A stretch of 35,802 nucleotides of DNA, from IMG/VR virus record IMGVR_UViG_3300008113_000163, positions 1 to 35,802 of that record. One strand, written 5' to 3'. The notes beneath the pieces are model-generated. The model saw only the letters and a program-made list of their open reading frames with translations, was not told the origin of the DNA and did not search any database. Numbering within the stretch: position 1 is the stretch's first letter; every line of letters begins with the position of its first letter. The position numbers were made by a program, and so were the translations under genes. Below, in pieces: positions 15,456 to 24,302 of the stretch. Source of the DNA: a virus.

Positions 15456-17708
15456 TTATAGTATCACCCAATTATTAGCACCATCGTATACAAAAGTCCA
15501 AGACCCAAAACTAGATTCACATATATAACTAGAATTTAACTGCTCTATTGTATGAGTTGCACTTTTTGTAATAGTTATGGCGTTTGTAGCAGAATTTCCT
15601 TTGTAGTCTTTTATTACTATACTAAATCCTGTAGCTGGTGATGTTGGAAGATTTATTGTTTTAGCTCCAGTAGAAGTGTCTACTAAAAGTAATTTTCCTA
15701 GGTCTCCAGTTACTACTGAGTAAGGAGTTGTATTTATAATAGATGTTGATGATAGAAAACTGCTTGTAGTGGTTGCGGCTGCTACAGCACTAACTCCAGA
15801 TGCCGCTGCTTGATTTATTAAGATACTATCTGTGTCGATTGCCATCCCAACAGGAATTGTAAAATTTCCTACTGCAGCCGTTGAAGTTGTAAGTGTTCCT
15901 GTTGCTGATAAATTGTAAATTGTATTAGTTGTTAGGGAAAGGCTAGGAGATGTAAAAATGCCATCATACTGAACCTCATATATTGTAGTTGGGTCTATTG
16001 ATATATCATCAATAGCAACTGGAGTTTGAGATCCTCCAAAAGAATCATTTTCCCATCCAAAAATTATTCTAATTGTTGTTCCAGAATAAGAATTTAAGCT
16101 AACTTTTCCTTGTGTCCAGACATTTGATGTGCTTGTAAATCTAGTGTTTGATCCTTCACTAGGAACTGAAATAATAGACGTACCTGCTACGGGATTTACT
16201 GTTAAAGTAGGGTCTATGATAACTTTAAGGCAATCAAAAATAGATTCTCCAGTCATCTTGTATCTAAAAGATAACTCTTGACCTGATGATGGAATTGTAA
16301 CATCTTTATAAAACCAAACTACAGAAGTAGAGGATGTGGTATAAGCATTAGATACTCCGCCATCGTTTGATATGTAAGCAGAGTAAGTTCCTGAAAAAGA
16401 GGTGGCTGTTCCAACATGAAATTGATTTGTTTGTGTTCCATTAACCACTGTCCATGAATTTGTAGCAAAAAAACCAGATTCAAAATCTTCTAAAAAAGTA
16501 TTAGATCCTACTGCTGGAATTACATTTTTTACAAATCCATAAAAGTTCTTTCTTGTTGAAGTAGCGTTAGCTAGGGCTATTGATCCGGGAGAGTTAACAT
16601 AAACAGGATTTCCTACTAATAATGTTTCTGATGAGGTGTGAGAAGAAGTGTTAGAAGCAGATCCTCCGCCTCCACTAATAGTCAAATTTCCAGTTCCTAA
16701 TATAGATGATCCGTTAATTGATTTAATATTAAGTCCGGATACAAGATAATCTTGTTTTGTGTCTAATTGATTTTTAGTTACTGCATCATAAAAATCAGAG
16801 CCATCTTGAAGGTTTTTAATTTTTACATTGTTTAAATCTACGAAAGATGCGTCTAAAGAAATATGACCTCTAGTTCCTACAAAACTTGCAACGCCTGTTT
16901 GAATTACAATATCTCCAGTGTTTCCAGCCGTAGATTGTCCGCTTTCAATACTTACATTTCCACTACTGCCTTGTAGGGCACTTCCAGATTTTACAGATAC
17001 ATTTCCGGAATTTCCAAAATTTATGGCTGCTCCAGATTCTATATTGACATATCCAGAATAGTCGGATGGACTACTACTGTCTGCGATACCTGATCCAATA
17101 ATTACTGTACCTGATCCATCACCTACAGAATCCCCGGAAAACAAATATGCTCCACCGGATCTAGCCCCGTTAGTAAATCCTGAAGTCAAATAGAGTTCGT
17201 CAGAACCAGTAGCTCCTACCGTAGCTTTTGTTTTAATTGATGTTGTAGAAGACCCATCTGGCTCTCCTATAATAAGATCCCCTGCTTCAATGGCGTTGCC
17301 TGATGTAGGATTTATTATTAGAGTGCCTGTCATAGTATCGCCAGTTTTACTAACTTTAGCGGTAGCAACAGCAGATGCTGCTGCCGCAGATGCGGAGTCT
17401 GCGTATGATTTTGCGGCTGCAGCTGTTGGTAACTTATTAGAAGCTGCAGAAGAGCTTAAGTTTGTTTCTAGGGAACTCCCAGTTACTCCAGCTCCTATAT
17501 TATTTAAAGCAACATCTACTAATATTTTGTTTGTTAGATTTTGAGATTGAGAACTTGTGACAACTTCTCTAACAGCTCCCTGAATATACGCTTTAATCTT
17601 ACTGTCTGAACTATTATGGAATAAAGAACCTTCAAGATTGTCGCTTACGTCCGATAATTCCCCTCTTAAGAGTATACCTTTTATAAATTTTCTAAATGTT
17701 ACAGCCAT
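15456..17708 (-). CDS. Tail fibre protein with Gly-rich repeats, a jelly-roll-like domain and a C-terminal cap, 750 aa
   Basis: The N-terminus (MAVTFRKFIKGILLRGE) opens a segment of collar type with TGDTMTGTLIINPTSG (about residues 125-140). Then come Gly/Ser-rich beta repeats (GYVNIESGAAINFG, GNVSVKSGSAL, GNVSIESGQS, GDIVIQTG) and a DAVTKNQLDTKQD collar motif. The middle region, FLEDFESGFFATNSWTVV to VAIDDISI, is a MAM/concanavalin-like beta-sandwich. The C-terminal KTINLPTSPATGFSIVIKD to WTFVYDGANNWVIL is a recurrent phage tail terminal domain. It is the first long fibre after the capsid genes and shares repeat style with the 1285-aa fibre. It is probably a side or host-recognition fibre. 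Confidence 0.85.
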   Translation of the reverse strand: MAVTFRKFIKGILLRGELSDVSDNLEGSLFHNSSDSKIKAYIQGAVREVVTSSQSQNLTNKILVDVALNNIGAGVTGSSLETNLSSSAASNKLPTAAAAKSYADSASAAAASAVATAKVSKTGDTMTGTLIINPTSGNAIEAGDLIIGEPDGSSTTSIKTKATVGATGSDELYLTSGFTNGARSGGAYLFSGDSVGDGSGTVIIGSGIADSSSPSDYSGYVNIESGAAINFGNSGNVSVKSGSALQGSSGNVSIESGQSTAGNTGDIVIQTGVASFVGTRGHISLDASFVDLNNVKIKNLQDGSDFYDAVTKNQLDTKQDYLVSGLNIKSINGSSILGTGNLTISGGGGSASNTSSHTSSETLLVGNPVYVNSPGSIALANATSTRKNFYGFVKNVIPAVGSNTFLEDFESGFFATNSWTVVNGTQTNQFHVGTATSFSGTYSAYISNDGGVSNAYTTSSTSVVWFYKDVTIPSSGQELSFRYKMTGESIFDCLKVIIDPTLTVNPVAGTSIISVPSEGSNTRFTSTSNVWTQGKVSLNSYSGTTIRIIFGWENDSFGGSQTPVAIDDISIDPTTIYEVQYDGIFTSPSLSLTTNTIYNLSATGTLTTSTAAVGNFTIPVGMAIDTDSILINQAAASGVSAVAAATTTSSFLSSTSIINTTPYSVVTGDLGKLLLVDTSTGAKTINLPTSPATGFSIVIKDYKGNSATNAITITKSATHTIEQLNSSYICESSFGSWTFVYDGANNWVIL

Positions 17709-17720
17709 TTTAAAATCCTA

Positions 17721-18185
17721 TTATGTTTTACTTACCGAAGTTGCTCTTATTTTTACAAATGCAGAAGTTTGACCTGCTAAATTATTAGAGGTATATTTTA
17801 ATTGACCAAAAGTATCTATATCAAATAACACTCCAGAATCTCCAATTCCTTCTTGAGATATCTGCCAACTGCTCCCTAAGTTTAATCCTTGAAGTATAAA
17901 AGTTTCGACTATCTCAGGAGAAGTTCCTGCAACTCTAAAAATAGTTCCAGATGCTTCAAAAGATCTAACCAATCCAGTATTAAAAGAAATTCCAGAAAGA
18001 TTAGCATTTGTTATGTTATTTTGAATAGTTATTGTGGTTTCGATAAAATCATAAGGACCTTTAATAGTTTCAATAACTTCCGTAACTTCTTGTGCCCAAC
18101 CAGTTACAGACTCTCCCCAAGGAGCTTGATCACCTTGTTCCGGAAAGTCAAATGGAATATTATTAACGGTTAATGTTACAGCCAT
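17721..18185 (-). CDS. Tail protein sharing its C-terminal module with the large fibre, 154 aa
   Basis: The N-terminal VNNIPFDFPEQGDQAPWGES (about 7-26) followed by VTGWAQEVTEVI is a phage tail-protein opening of the FP-x-x-GD-x-P-WG type. Residues of about 50 to 152 match the last 100 residues of the 1285-aa fibre in the same order: VRSF-x-A, F-L/I-x-G, DSG/GSG-x-x-F-x-I, GQ-(L/I)-x-YTS, then SA-x-x-K-x-RA. GAGG seven bases before the ATG supports the start. It is the first gene after the capsid terminator. It is probably an adaptor or a small fibre that docks the same partner as the large fibre. Function inferred only from position and homology. Confidence 0.7.
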   Translation of the reverse strand: MAVTLTVNNIPFDFPEQGDQAPWGESVTGWAQEVTEVIETIKGPYDFIETTITIQNNITNANLSGISFNTGLVRSFEASGTIFRVAGTSPEIVETFILQGLNLGSSWQISQEGIGDSGVLFDIDTFGQLKYTSNNLAGQTSAFVKIRATSVSKT

Positions 18186-18224
18186 GATGATACCTCATAA
18201 TATATTTGTTATATTAGGAGAAAC

Positions 18225-18251
18225 AAAAAAGGGAGGGCTTTCGCTCCTCCC
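18225..18251 (-). terminator. Intrinsic terminator after the major capsid gene
   Basis: Read on the minus strand: GGGAGG, a bulged A, GC, GAAA loop, GC, CCTCCC, then TTTTTT. The stem is 8 bp with one bulge and a GNRA-type loop, and it lies 34 bases past the capsid stop codon. It separates capsid from tail-gene transcription, so capsid mRNA can be made in excess. Confidence 0.85.
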
Positions 18252-18284
18252 CCTTTAGTGTTGCATTGCGCAACTGTTTGAAAA

Positions 18285-19511
18285 TTAGATAGAAGCTGGG
18301 ATATTTGTGAATACCAGCTGATGCCCAATCTTTGTACAGAACAAAGCTTGGTTGGTGTAACAACGGATACCTACACCAGCGTTATTCTCAAGTAAATGGA
18401 AGAAATCTTCATTGCTAAGAGGATTCTTGAATGTAAGATCCGTAGAACCTACTCTTAGGAATTGATCGTGGTTGATTGCATAAGCAAAACCTTCTTTAAC
18501 AAAAATAGAAGCTACAATTGTCATTTTACCATTTTGAGAATAAAATTCTAGGGATTCATGACCTGCTTGAGCAGAAGCTGACTTGTAGCTTACATCAAAG
18601 CGACGAGATCCAGCTTGTTCAGTCATTAATTCAGCCCAAGAAGATGGGTTAACATAAACCGTAACGTCTGACTGAAGACCTTTAGCAACTGGCTTAGCTA
18701 AACCTTTGGCAAGTTTATTAAAGCTTAGAGCTGTAGCAGCGCAATCATGAGAGTTACCTTTCCAAAGAGAATATTGAGAAGCTGAAATTCCAAAAAGAGA
18801 ACCACTGTTAGTGATAATTTTATGGAGACCTGCCATCTCTTTGCCTTTAGATCCGTATTCAAAAATTGTGATAGTTCCGGCAGCGGCTGCGCCAGCTGGC
18901 ATAGCATCTACAGTAACTTGTTGAGTATCAAAATCTACAGAAACAACTTTACAATCTCCAAGAGAAGCGTCAGCTGAGTTGAATAGTTCAATTCTCATAT
19001 TCTCAGCACCGCCCCAAACTCCCGGAGCCCATTGTCCAGCAGAAATATCAAGGACATTACCAGATGCGGTAGCTGTAGCTAGTCCAGATTGACCGTAAAA
19101 AAGACGGATTTCAAGTTTTTTAGACATAGAGTCCATCATAGCTTGAAAAATGTACTTTGTAGCTTCTTCGAAAGCTCTTTCACCAGCAGAGTCAGCAGCA
19201 AACATAGTATCAAAAGCCATCGCAGAACGAAGAACCATTTGATAACCACGGATAGAAGCTTGCTTAATTACACCCGAGATAGGTGGGTTAAGAGCAAAAG
19301 CACCTTCGTCTGGCTCAGCAAAGCTAACGCCGTGCTCCATACCAAGAATTACTGATTGGTTATAATCAGCGCCCGGACGCTTTTCTTTACGAACAAATTT
19401 AATAGCATTAAGAAGTTTAACGCCATCTGGGATTAAGTTTTCAAGTTTACCATCGTAAACTTTTTTGTATAAACCATTTAGGTTTTCAAGTGTATTAGCA
19501 GTAGAACTCAT
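18285..19511 (-). CDS. Major capsid protein (HK97-like fold), 408 aa
   Basis: It is placed after the scaffold and a small head protein and has the length and composition of a major capsid protein. Features seen: an N-terminal helical arm (MSSTANTLENLNGLYKK), a segment YNQSVILGMEHGVSFAEPDEG suited to an E-loop, PISGVIKQASIRGYQMVLRSAM, and a spine-like helix with RAFEEATKYIFQAMMDSM, with no sign of a cleaved prodomain. The P-domain and A-domain part includes VTVYVNPSSWAELM and AYAINHDQFLRVGS. Codon choice is richer in G+C than in neighbouring genes, consistent with high expression. A strong terminator follows. The call rests on position and pattern. Fold assignment is inference. Confidence 0.8.
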   Translation of the reverse strand: MSSTANTLENLNGLYKKVYDGKLENLIPDGVKLLNAIKFVRKEKRPGADYNQSVILGMEHGVSFAEPDEGAFALNPPISGVIKQASIRGYQMVLRSAMAFDTMFAADSAGERAFEEATKYIFQAMMDSMSKKLEIRLFYGQSGLATATASGNVLDISAGQWAPGVWGGAENMRIELFNSADASLGDCKVVSVDFDTQQVTVDAMPAGAAAAGTITIFEYGSKGKEMAGLHKIITNSGSLFGISASQYSLWKGNSHDCAATALSFNKLAKGLAKPVAKGLQSDVTVYVNPSSWAELMTEQAGSRRFDVSYKSASAQAGHESLEFYSQNGKMTIVASIFVKEGFAYAINHDQFLRVGSTDLTFKNPLSNEDFFHLLENNAGVGIRCYTNQALFCTKIGHQLVFTNIPASI

Positions 19512-19536
19512 AATTTTTTCCTTTTACTTTTAATTA

Positions 19537-19860
19537 TTACTTATAAGAAACTTCGATACAAACACTAGACGCAAGAGTACCATCGCAAGTTACAGAAACT
19601 GAGTTTCCTGAAACTGAAGGTGCTCCAGCAAGAAGAATACTCTCTCCAGTTGCACGATTAATAACTCGAACCTTCTGTACAGATCTTGGAGGTTCTTTCA
19701 AGTCAATAGAAATAACTCTAGCAGTTAGAGAACCAGAAATTGACACAATACCTGAATCTTCTGCAGACGGAGTTACTAAATTTGCAACAAGAAGCAATTC
19801 TTTTTGTTCAATTTGCATTTCTTGAATTTTTGGGTCTTTCGACAAAGTTGATGAAGCCAT
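19537..19860 (-). CDS. Small head protein, probable capsid decoration, 107 aa
   Basis: It lies between scaffold and major capsid genes, the classic place for a head decoration or stabilisation protein. The N-terminus is polar and helical (MASSTLSKDPKIQEMQIEQK). From about residue 35 it is beta-rich: GIVSISGSLTARVISIDL, then VRVINRATGESILL and a final CDGTLASSVCIEVSYK with two Cys. The length of 107 aa suits a trimeric decoration protein. AAGGA upstream of the ATG, in an A-rich leader, is the ribosome binding site. No family is certain. It could alternatively be a head-tail connector, but those usually lie after the capsid gene. Confidence 0.6.
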   Translation of the reverse strand: MASSTLSKDPKIQEMQIEQKELLLVANLVTPSAEDSGIVSISGSLTARVISIDLKEPPRSVQKVRVINRATGESILLAGAPSVSGNSVSVTCDGTLASSVCIEVSYK

Positions 19861-19981
19861 TTTTTTTCCTTTTTATAAACTTTTTATTTTTTTTATTTTG
19901 GTATTACATTGCATCATTCGATATTCCAAGGGCATTGCTTGCTTGGAAGTCTATTGAATCCTGTCTATCCAATTATATTTG
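19861..19981 (-). promoter_or_regulatory. Leader upstream of the decoration and capsid genes, with an inverted repeat
   Basis: A 121-base gap, unusually long for this cluster, between scaffold and decoration genes. It holds TTCCAAG (19924-19930) and its complement CTTGGAA (19942-19948) with an 11-base loop. No T-run follows on either strand, so it is not an intrinsic terminator. The rest is A-rich on the coding strand. A promoter driving capsid expression is plausible here, but no pair of hexamers with normal spacing is convincing. Confidence 0.35.
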
Positions 19982-20917
19982 TTAACCGCCTAGATTTTTA
20001 AAAAAGTCCTTAGCTTTAATTTTTTGAGGTTCTTCTTGTTTTTTATTAGAAACACCAGTATCTTGCGTTTTTAGAGGAGATTTTGGAGCATTTTCTTTTG
20101 GCTTAACTGCTTGAATTTGTTTATTTCTTATAGCTCTAATTCTATCTTTAGATACTAAAGTTTCTACTTCGTCGTCGTCCAATACTCCTAACATATCTGA
20201 AATATCTTTTTTGTACTGTTGTTTTACAAAGGGGATCAATTCTTGCATAGTTAGATCAATTCCATTAGAGTATGCAATGTAAGCTAAGTCTGCTAATTTT
20301 TTAGAAATATATGCAGATCTCGGAAGCTCTCCCACTTCTATAGCTTGGATTATTTCATTTTCTAATTCCATAGCTGCTTCATGTTGCAATCTTTGTCTTT
20401 GCTCCTCTACTCTAGCTTCTTCTATGGCTTGCTTTTCTGCTAACAACTCTTCGTATTTTCTTTTGGTTTCCTCTAATGCAAGTTGTTCTGGGGTTTTCTG
20501 GCTTTCTTCTAAATCTTGTTTTAAAATAGCTTCTGCCAAAGCTCTCTTTTGATCTTTCGATAAATTAAACTCAGGACTCATTACAATAGATAAAGGATTT
20601 GAGGTGAACTGTTCTAGGAATTCCCTAACATCCTGTTGAGTTTCCTGTAGTTGTTTTGCTGTAATGGCTCTTTCTTGAAAAGCTTGTTGAGCTGCTTTTT
20701 CCATCTGCAAAGCTTTAGTGATTCTATCTTTATCTCTTAAGTTAATTTTTTCTTTAACTTCTTTTCCATTTACCTTCAGAACATACTCTTCCCATTCTTC
20801 TTGAGACATTGAAGATAGTTCTTCCGGTTTTTGAGATTCTAATTTTTCAAGTTCAGCTTGATCTGATCCCTCAGAAAATTCAGACTCTTGAGACTCAACA
20901 CTGTTTTCTTCTGACAT
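19982..20917 (-). CDS. Capsid assembly scaffolding protein, 311 aa
   Basis: A highly charged, Glu/Lys/Gln-rich helical protein with long predicted coiled-coil stretches (for example EETKRKYEELLAEKQAIEEA, about 147-166). It starts with an acidic disordered arm and ends with a basic Lys/Pro region and KAKDFFKNLGG. This composition and the place directly before the decoration and capsid genes are typical of phage scaffolds, whose basic C-terminus contacts the capsid protein. No protease active site is visible in it. AAAGGA upstream of ATG at 20917 supports the start. A gap of 99 bases precedes it. The call is based on composition and order rather than a sequence family. Confidence 0.75.
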   Translation of the reverse strand: MSEENSVESQESEFSEGSDQAELEKLESQKPEELSSMSQEEWEEYVLKVNGKEVKEKINLRDKDRITKALQMEKAAQQAFQERAITAKQLQETQQDVREFLEQFTSNPLSIVMSPEFNLSKDQKRALAEAILKQDLEESQKTPEQLALEETKRKYEELLAEKQAIEEARVEEQRQRLQHEAAMELENEIIQAIEVGELPRSAYISKKLADLAYIAYSNGIDLTMQELIPFVKQQYKKDISDMLGVLDDDEVETLVSKDRIRAIRNKQIQAVKPKENAPKSPLKTQDTGVSNKKQEEPQKIKAKDFFKNLGG

Positions 20918-21016
20918 ACATTTCCTTTTACGCCCGTTCTAGGGTAGTTTTTAGAATAAGCATCGCTTAATTGCGGTAGCTTTTTTATGTTAGTTTTCGT
21001 ATATTTTTATTCTAAA

Positions 21017-22252
21017 CTAATATCCGTATAATTTTTTCTTCATTTCTCTTTCTGAGTTTTCAATACTCATAGGAGCAATTTCTTCTTCTGGAATTTCTCC
21101 AGACATCTGTAAAGCCTGTTTTTCCTTTATAGCAGAAGGATCTCCTAATAATTGAATTACTGGCTGAACTTCATTTTTTAATGCTGATTCATTTTCACTT
21201 CTAAGCTTTTGATCTTTTGGAACATCTTTTAAAAGTTTGCTTAAAAGTTGAAATTTTTGTTCATCTTTCATTTTTTTATCCTTAATCTCTTGATCTTTTT
21301 CGTCTTCTAAATTATCTAACATAATATCAGAAGGGGATAGTGCATGTCCTAAAGCACTATACTTATCTTCTCTCATTATTTTTTTTATTTCTTCTGGATC
21401 TTTTGTTTCAACTCTATTTTTTACATCTAAAGCAGCATCTGCAACCCCAATAGGGTCTAGTGCGGCTGCAGCACTCAAACCTGCTGCTAGGGTATCTCCT
21501 GATTTTAAAGATAGACCAGCCCCTACTAGAGGACCTATAAATCCTCCATAAGAAAGAAGTCTTGTAAAGGCAGAGGGTTTTAATCCTAGTTTTTTGCTTT
21601 GTTTTTTAATTTCATTTGTAGTTTTTGTATCTTCTGGTAAGTCTCTGGCTTCTCTTATAAGCTCATCAGTTTCGTAAATTCCTTTAGCATGGTGTCCTTT
21701 TTTGTAAGGTTCTTTTACTTTGGGATCGAAGTTAGGATATAAAATCCAATCTCCAGAATGTTTTATTTCATGACCAGCTGCACTAATAGACAAAAGTTTA
21801 GCAAGTTCATCACTTAAATTATAATAGTCTTTGTAAAATGATGGGTCTGGAACGGCTAAGTATTTAGGGATACCTCTTCCTCTAACTCTATCAGATTGTC
21901 TCAAGGCAACTCCTTGATCAACATCTCCAAACTCATCTTGTAAAGTTCCAATAACAGACTTAGCTTTAGTTCCTGAAGCAGATTCTTTGTATGGATTTAC
22001 TACGTATCTTTTTCCGGGAGTTTCATCTTGAGAATAAATATCGTTTAAAATATCCGTAATATCTCCAGAAATTGGCATCCCTGATTTATCTAATTTTATA
22101 CTTCCAAGAGCAGCATCTACTAGTGTTGCAGGATCTTGATATCCCAATTTTATAGCCTCAGAAAGAAGTTTGGCAGAATCCATTGAAGGATCGTTAGCAA
22201 TCATACTTTGTAACTTTGCTATATCTTTGTAGAAACTTTTAGTCTTACTCAT
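21017..22252 (-). CDS. Head-cluster protein with HEIKH metalloprotease-like motif, 411 aa
   Basis: It lies between portal and scaffold, where many phages keep their prohead protease. Residues 161-165 read HEIKH, an HExxH zinc-protease motif, in the helix-like context LLSISAAGHEIKHSGDW. Further His and Glu residues that could complete the site follow in KKGHHAKGIYETDELIREAR (about 185-203). A Gly/Ala-rich segment comes next (FIGPLVGAGLSLKSGDTLAA, then GLSAAAALDP), which looks membrane-active or compact helical. The end is charged. It could be a metal-dependent maturation protease, or an ejected internal protein with peptidase activity. The Lys inside the motif is unusual, so inactivity is possible. 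No standard family is recognised. Confidence 0.55.
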   Translation of the reverse strand: MSKTKSFYKDIAKLQSMIANDPSMDSAKLLSEAIKLGYQDPATLVDAALGSIKLDKSGMPISGDITDILNDIYSQDETPGKRYVVNPYKESASGTKAKSVIGTLQDEFGDVDQGVALRQSDRVRGRGIPKYLAVPDPSFYKDYYNLSDELAKLLSISAAGHEIKHSGDWILYPNFDPKVKEPYKKGHHAKGIYETDELIREARDLPEDTKTTNEIKKQSKKLGLKPSAFTRLLSYGGFIGPLVGAGLSLKSGDTLAAGLSAAAALDPIGVADAALDVKNRVETKDPEEIKKIMREDKYSALGHALSPSDIMLDNLEDEKDQEIKDKKMKDEQKFQLLSKLLKDVPKDQKLRSENESALKNEVQPVIQLLGDPSAIKEKQALQMSGEIPEEEIAPMSIENSEREMKKKLYGY

Positions 22253-22266
22253 ATTAGATATCTTTT

Positions 22267-24279
22267 TTAACTTGGTACTTTTGTTGTTGGTAAGGTATCA
22301 AAAGGAGCTGGTGGGGTAGCTGGCTCTGGAACTCCCGGTACAGATTGAGACATTGACTGCTCCGATCCTTCGGCTACTTGAGCTATTGAAGACTGTCCTT
22401 CTGAATTTTGTTCTGGATTATTTGCTAAATCCTCTCCGGGTTGCATTGGAGCAGGGGCTGGCGCAAGAGGTTGTTGATTTGTCATAGTGAGAACTGCAGG
22501 GTCTGTACTTCTTGCAAAGTCTATGTGCTGTTGTATATGATCAAAAATAGCAGCGCTCTTTTCAGGATCTACTCGAATATCTATGTCATTTAGAATAGTT
22601 CTATGTCTGAGGATATGTTCTTTATGATCGTCTATAACTAAAGCAGGAACAGATGTTCCTTGTATTAACCTTTCATTCTCTGCTTGAATTAAATTCGATT
22701 GATCTACTGGACTTTCCATCATTCCATCAATTCTTCCAGTATTAATAACTTGAGCATATTGTTGAATTGAAAACTCATCAGGCTTCATTTGCATTAATTG
22801 CTCTGCCATCTGAACTCTTCCTGCTGTTGTTCTAGCTAGAGGATTCCCAACATCAACAAGAACTCTATTGATATCTTTTATATCACTACCTTTAAATTCT
22901 ACTAAATATTGTCTATTGTTAATTCCTACTATAGATGCTACTCTCGGAGCCAAAGCATAATCCTGAAGTATCTCAATAATAGCAACCCCTAAATCTTCTA
23001 CTAATTGGACATATTGATTTTGCAATCCTGATTGAAATTGAATAGCCATGGATTGAACTAATGCTAATGAATTTCCAGATCTTAAATTCTGAGCAGGGTC
23101 TGGAGTACCTCTAGTTACCGAGTTAATTCCGGAAATCTGCTCCATTTTACTTTCTAATATTGATAAAAAAGAAAATGTTTCTTGAGAAGTTCCTAATAAA
23201 TTCAAAGGTTCTGGTTTTTCAGTTCCCTGAATAATGTTTAATCCTCCTCCAAGATTAGTAATATCTATATTTGAACCAGTCTTTACAAAAAGATTCTGAG
23301 TTGCAAATGCTATATTATTTGACATGATCGAAGAATATAAGTGATTAATTCCTTCTTGCAATGGAAGTAGATCAAATAAATTTGAATATCCAAAAGCAGT
23401 CCCCAATATTTCATTCGGAGCCATTCTAAAAATAGGAATTCTTCTGTACGGAAGTGGTTGATCGTGAATTATAATATCATCAGATAGAAAAATCAGTTCT
23501 CTACCTTCAGGAATAGAATCACTTTTTCGGTGATACATAGTCCAAACTTCTACTTGGTCAGACTCGCTCTTTCTAAATACTTGTAGACTTGTTTTATCTG
23601 CCTCACTTTTTGTGGTCAGAGCCAGTATTTCTTCTTCAAACTCAGGGTACTTTGCAGCAAGATCAAATTTATTCTTATATGTTCTTACTAGAATCCAATC
23701 ATGATTATGGTCTTCTCTATTGACATCAAAAACAACATCAAATGGAGAAATATTTGTAAATTTTAAATCTCCCTCGTAAATCTTGTCTCCTGTTTCAACA
23801 TCCTCTTCGATTACGCTTCCCGAAGTAGCATCCCATTCTATTTTTACATAGCCAGACCCTAAAACAATACTCAGTTCAACTGCTTTATTTATATACCTTT
23901 CTAGTCTTTTTTCTCTCATGTAGTAATCTAATAGCCCATTTGCCAAAGTCACTTGGGCGCTAGATTTATAATCTGTGTTAGCAGCTCTTGCTTCCATGGA
24001 AGGTCGACTAGATGTAGTCATTACAAACATGTGTTGAGCTAAATTTCTAACGTGGTTAACTGGAAGTTGAGCTAGTTCTCCTTGCTCTCCTCCAAAGGTG
24101 ATTGTATGACCAGAAGCCATATCTGTAAAGTATGCACCGTGGTATGCTGCCCAGCATGTTTTTAATTTTTCAAGGTAGCCGTTAGTTGTTAGGGTATTTT
24201 TCCAATCTCCAGCCTTTTCTAAAAGTACTGAAGCGGCTTCTTTACCCTCTCTAGCTGCAAAATATGTTTGTTTAGCCAT
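22267..24279 (-). CDS. Portal protein, 670 aa
   Basis: It follows the large terminase and has the size and pattern of the large portals of podovirus-type phages. Features: a helical N-terminus with KTCWAAYHGAYF; LPVNHVRNLAQHMFVMTTSS; a VELSIVLGSGYVKIEWD core strand (about residues 142-156); IPIFRMAPNEILGTAFGYSN and LLPLQEGINHLYSSIMSNN, the typical central region; and a Pro/Gln/Ser-rich C-terminal tail (APAPAPMQPGEDL) expected to be disordered. The portal forms the ring at the capsid vertex through which DNA is packed and ejected. GAGGG upstream supports ATG at 24279. The call is confident. The exact subfamily is not. Confidence 0.85.
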   Translation of the reverse strand: MAKQTYFAAREGKEAASVLLEKAGDWKNTLTTNGYLEKLKTCWAAYHGAYFTDMASGHTITFGGEQGELAQLPVNHVRNLAQHMFVMTTSSRPSMEARAANTDYKSSAQVTLANGLLDYYMREKRLERYINKAVELSIVLGSGYVKIEWDATSGSVIEEDVETGDKIYEGDLKFTNISPFDVVFDVNREDHNHDWILVRTYKNKFDLAAKYPEFEEEILALTTKSEADKTSLQVFRKSESDQVEVWTMYHRKSDSIPEGRELIFLSDDIIIHDQPLPYRRIPIFRMAPNEILGTAFGYSNLFDLLPLQEGINHLYSSIMSNNIAFATQNLFVKTGSNIDITNLGGGLNIIQGTEKPEPLNLLGTSQETFSFLSILESKMEQISGINSVTRGTPDPAQNLRSGNSLALVQSMAIQFQSGLQNQYVQLVEDLGVAIIEILQDYALAPRVASIVGINNRQYLVEFKGSDIKDINRVLVDVGNPLARTTAGRVQMAEQLMQMKPDEFSIQQYAQVINTGRIDGMMESPVDQSNLIQAENERLIQGTSVPALVIDDHKEHILRHRTILNDIDIRVDPEKSAAIFDHIQQHIDFARSTDPAVLTMTNQQPLAPAPAPMQPGEDLANNPEQNSEGQSSIAQVAEGSEQSMSQSVPGVPEPATPPAPFDTLPTTKVPS

Positions 24280-24302
24280 TAAAACCCTCTAATAGTATTT
24301 GT

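Noticed and set aside
20945-21000. Hairpin-like GCATCGC...GCGGTAGC followed by TTTTTT on the plus strand, terminator-like
   Set aside because: It contains a bulge and a wobble pair, and no plus-strand gene precedes it. On the coding (minus) strand no T-run follows.
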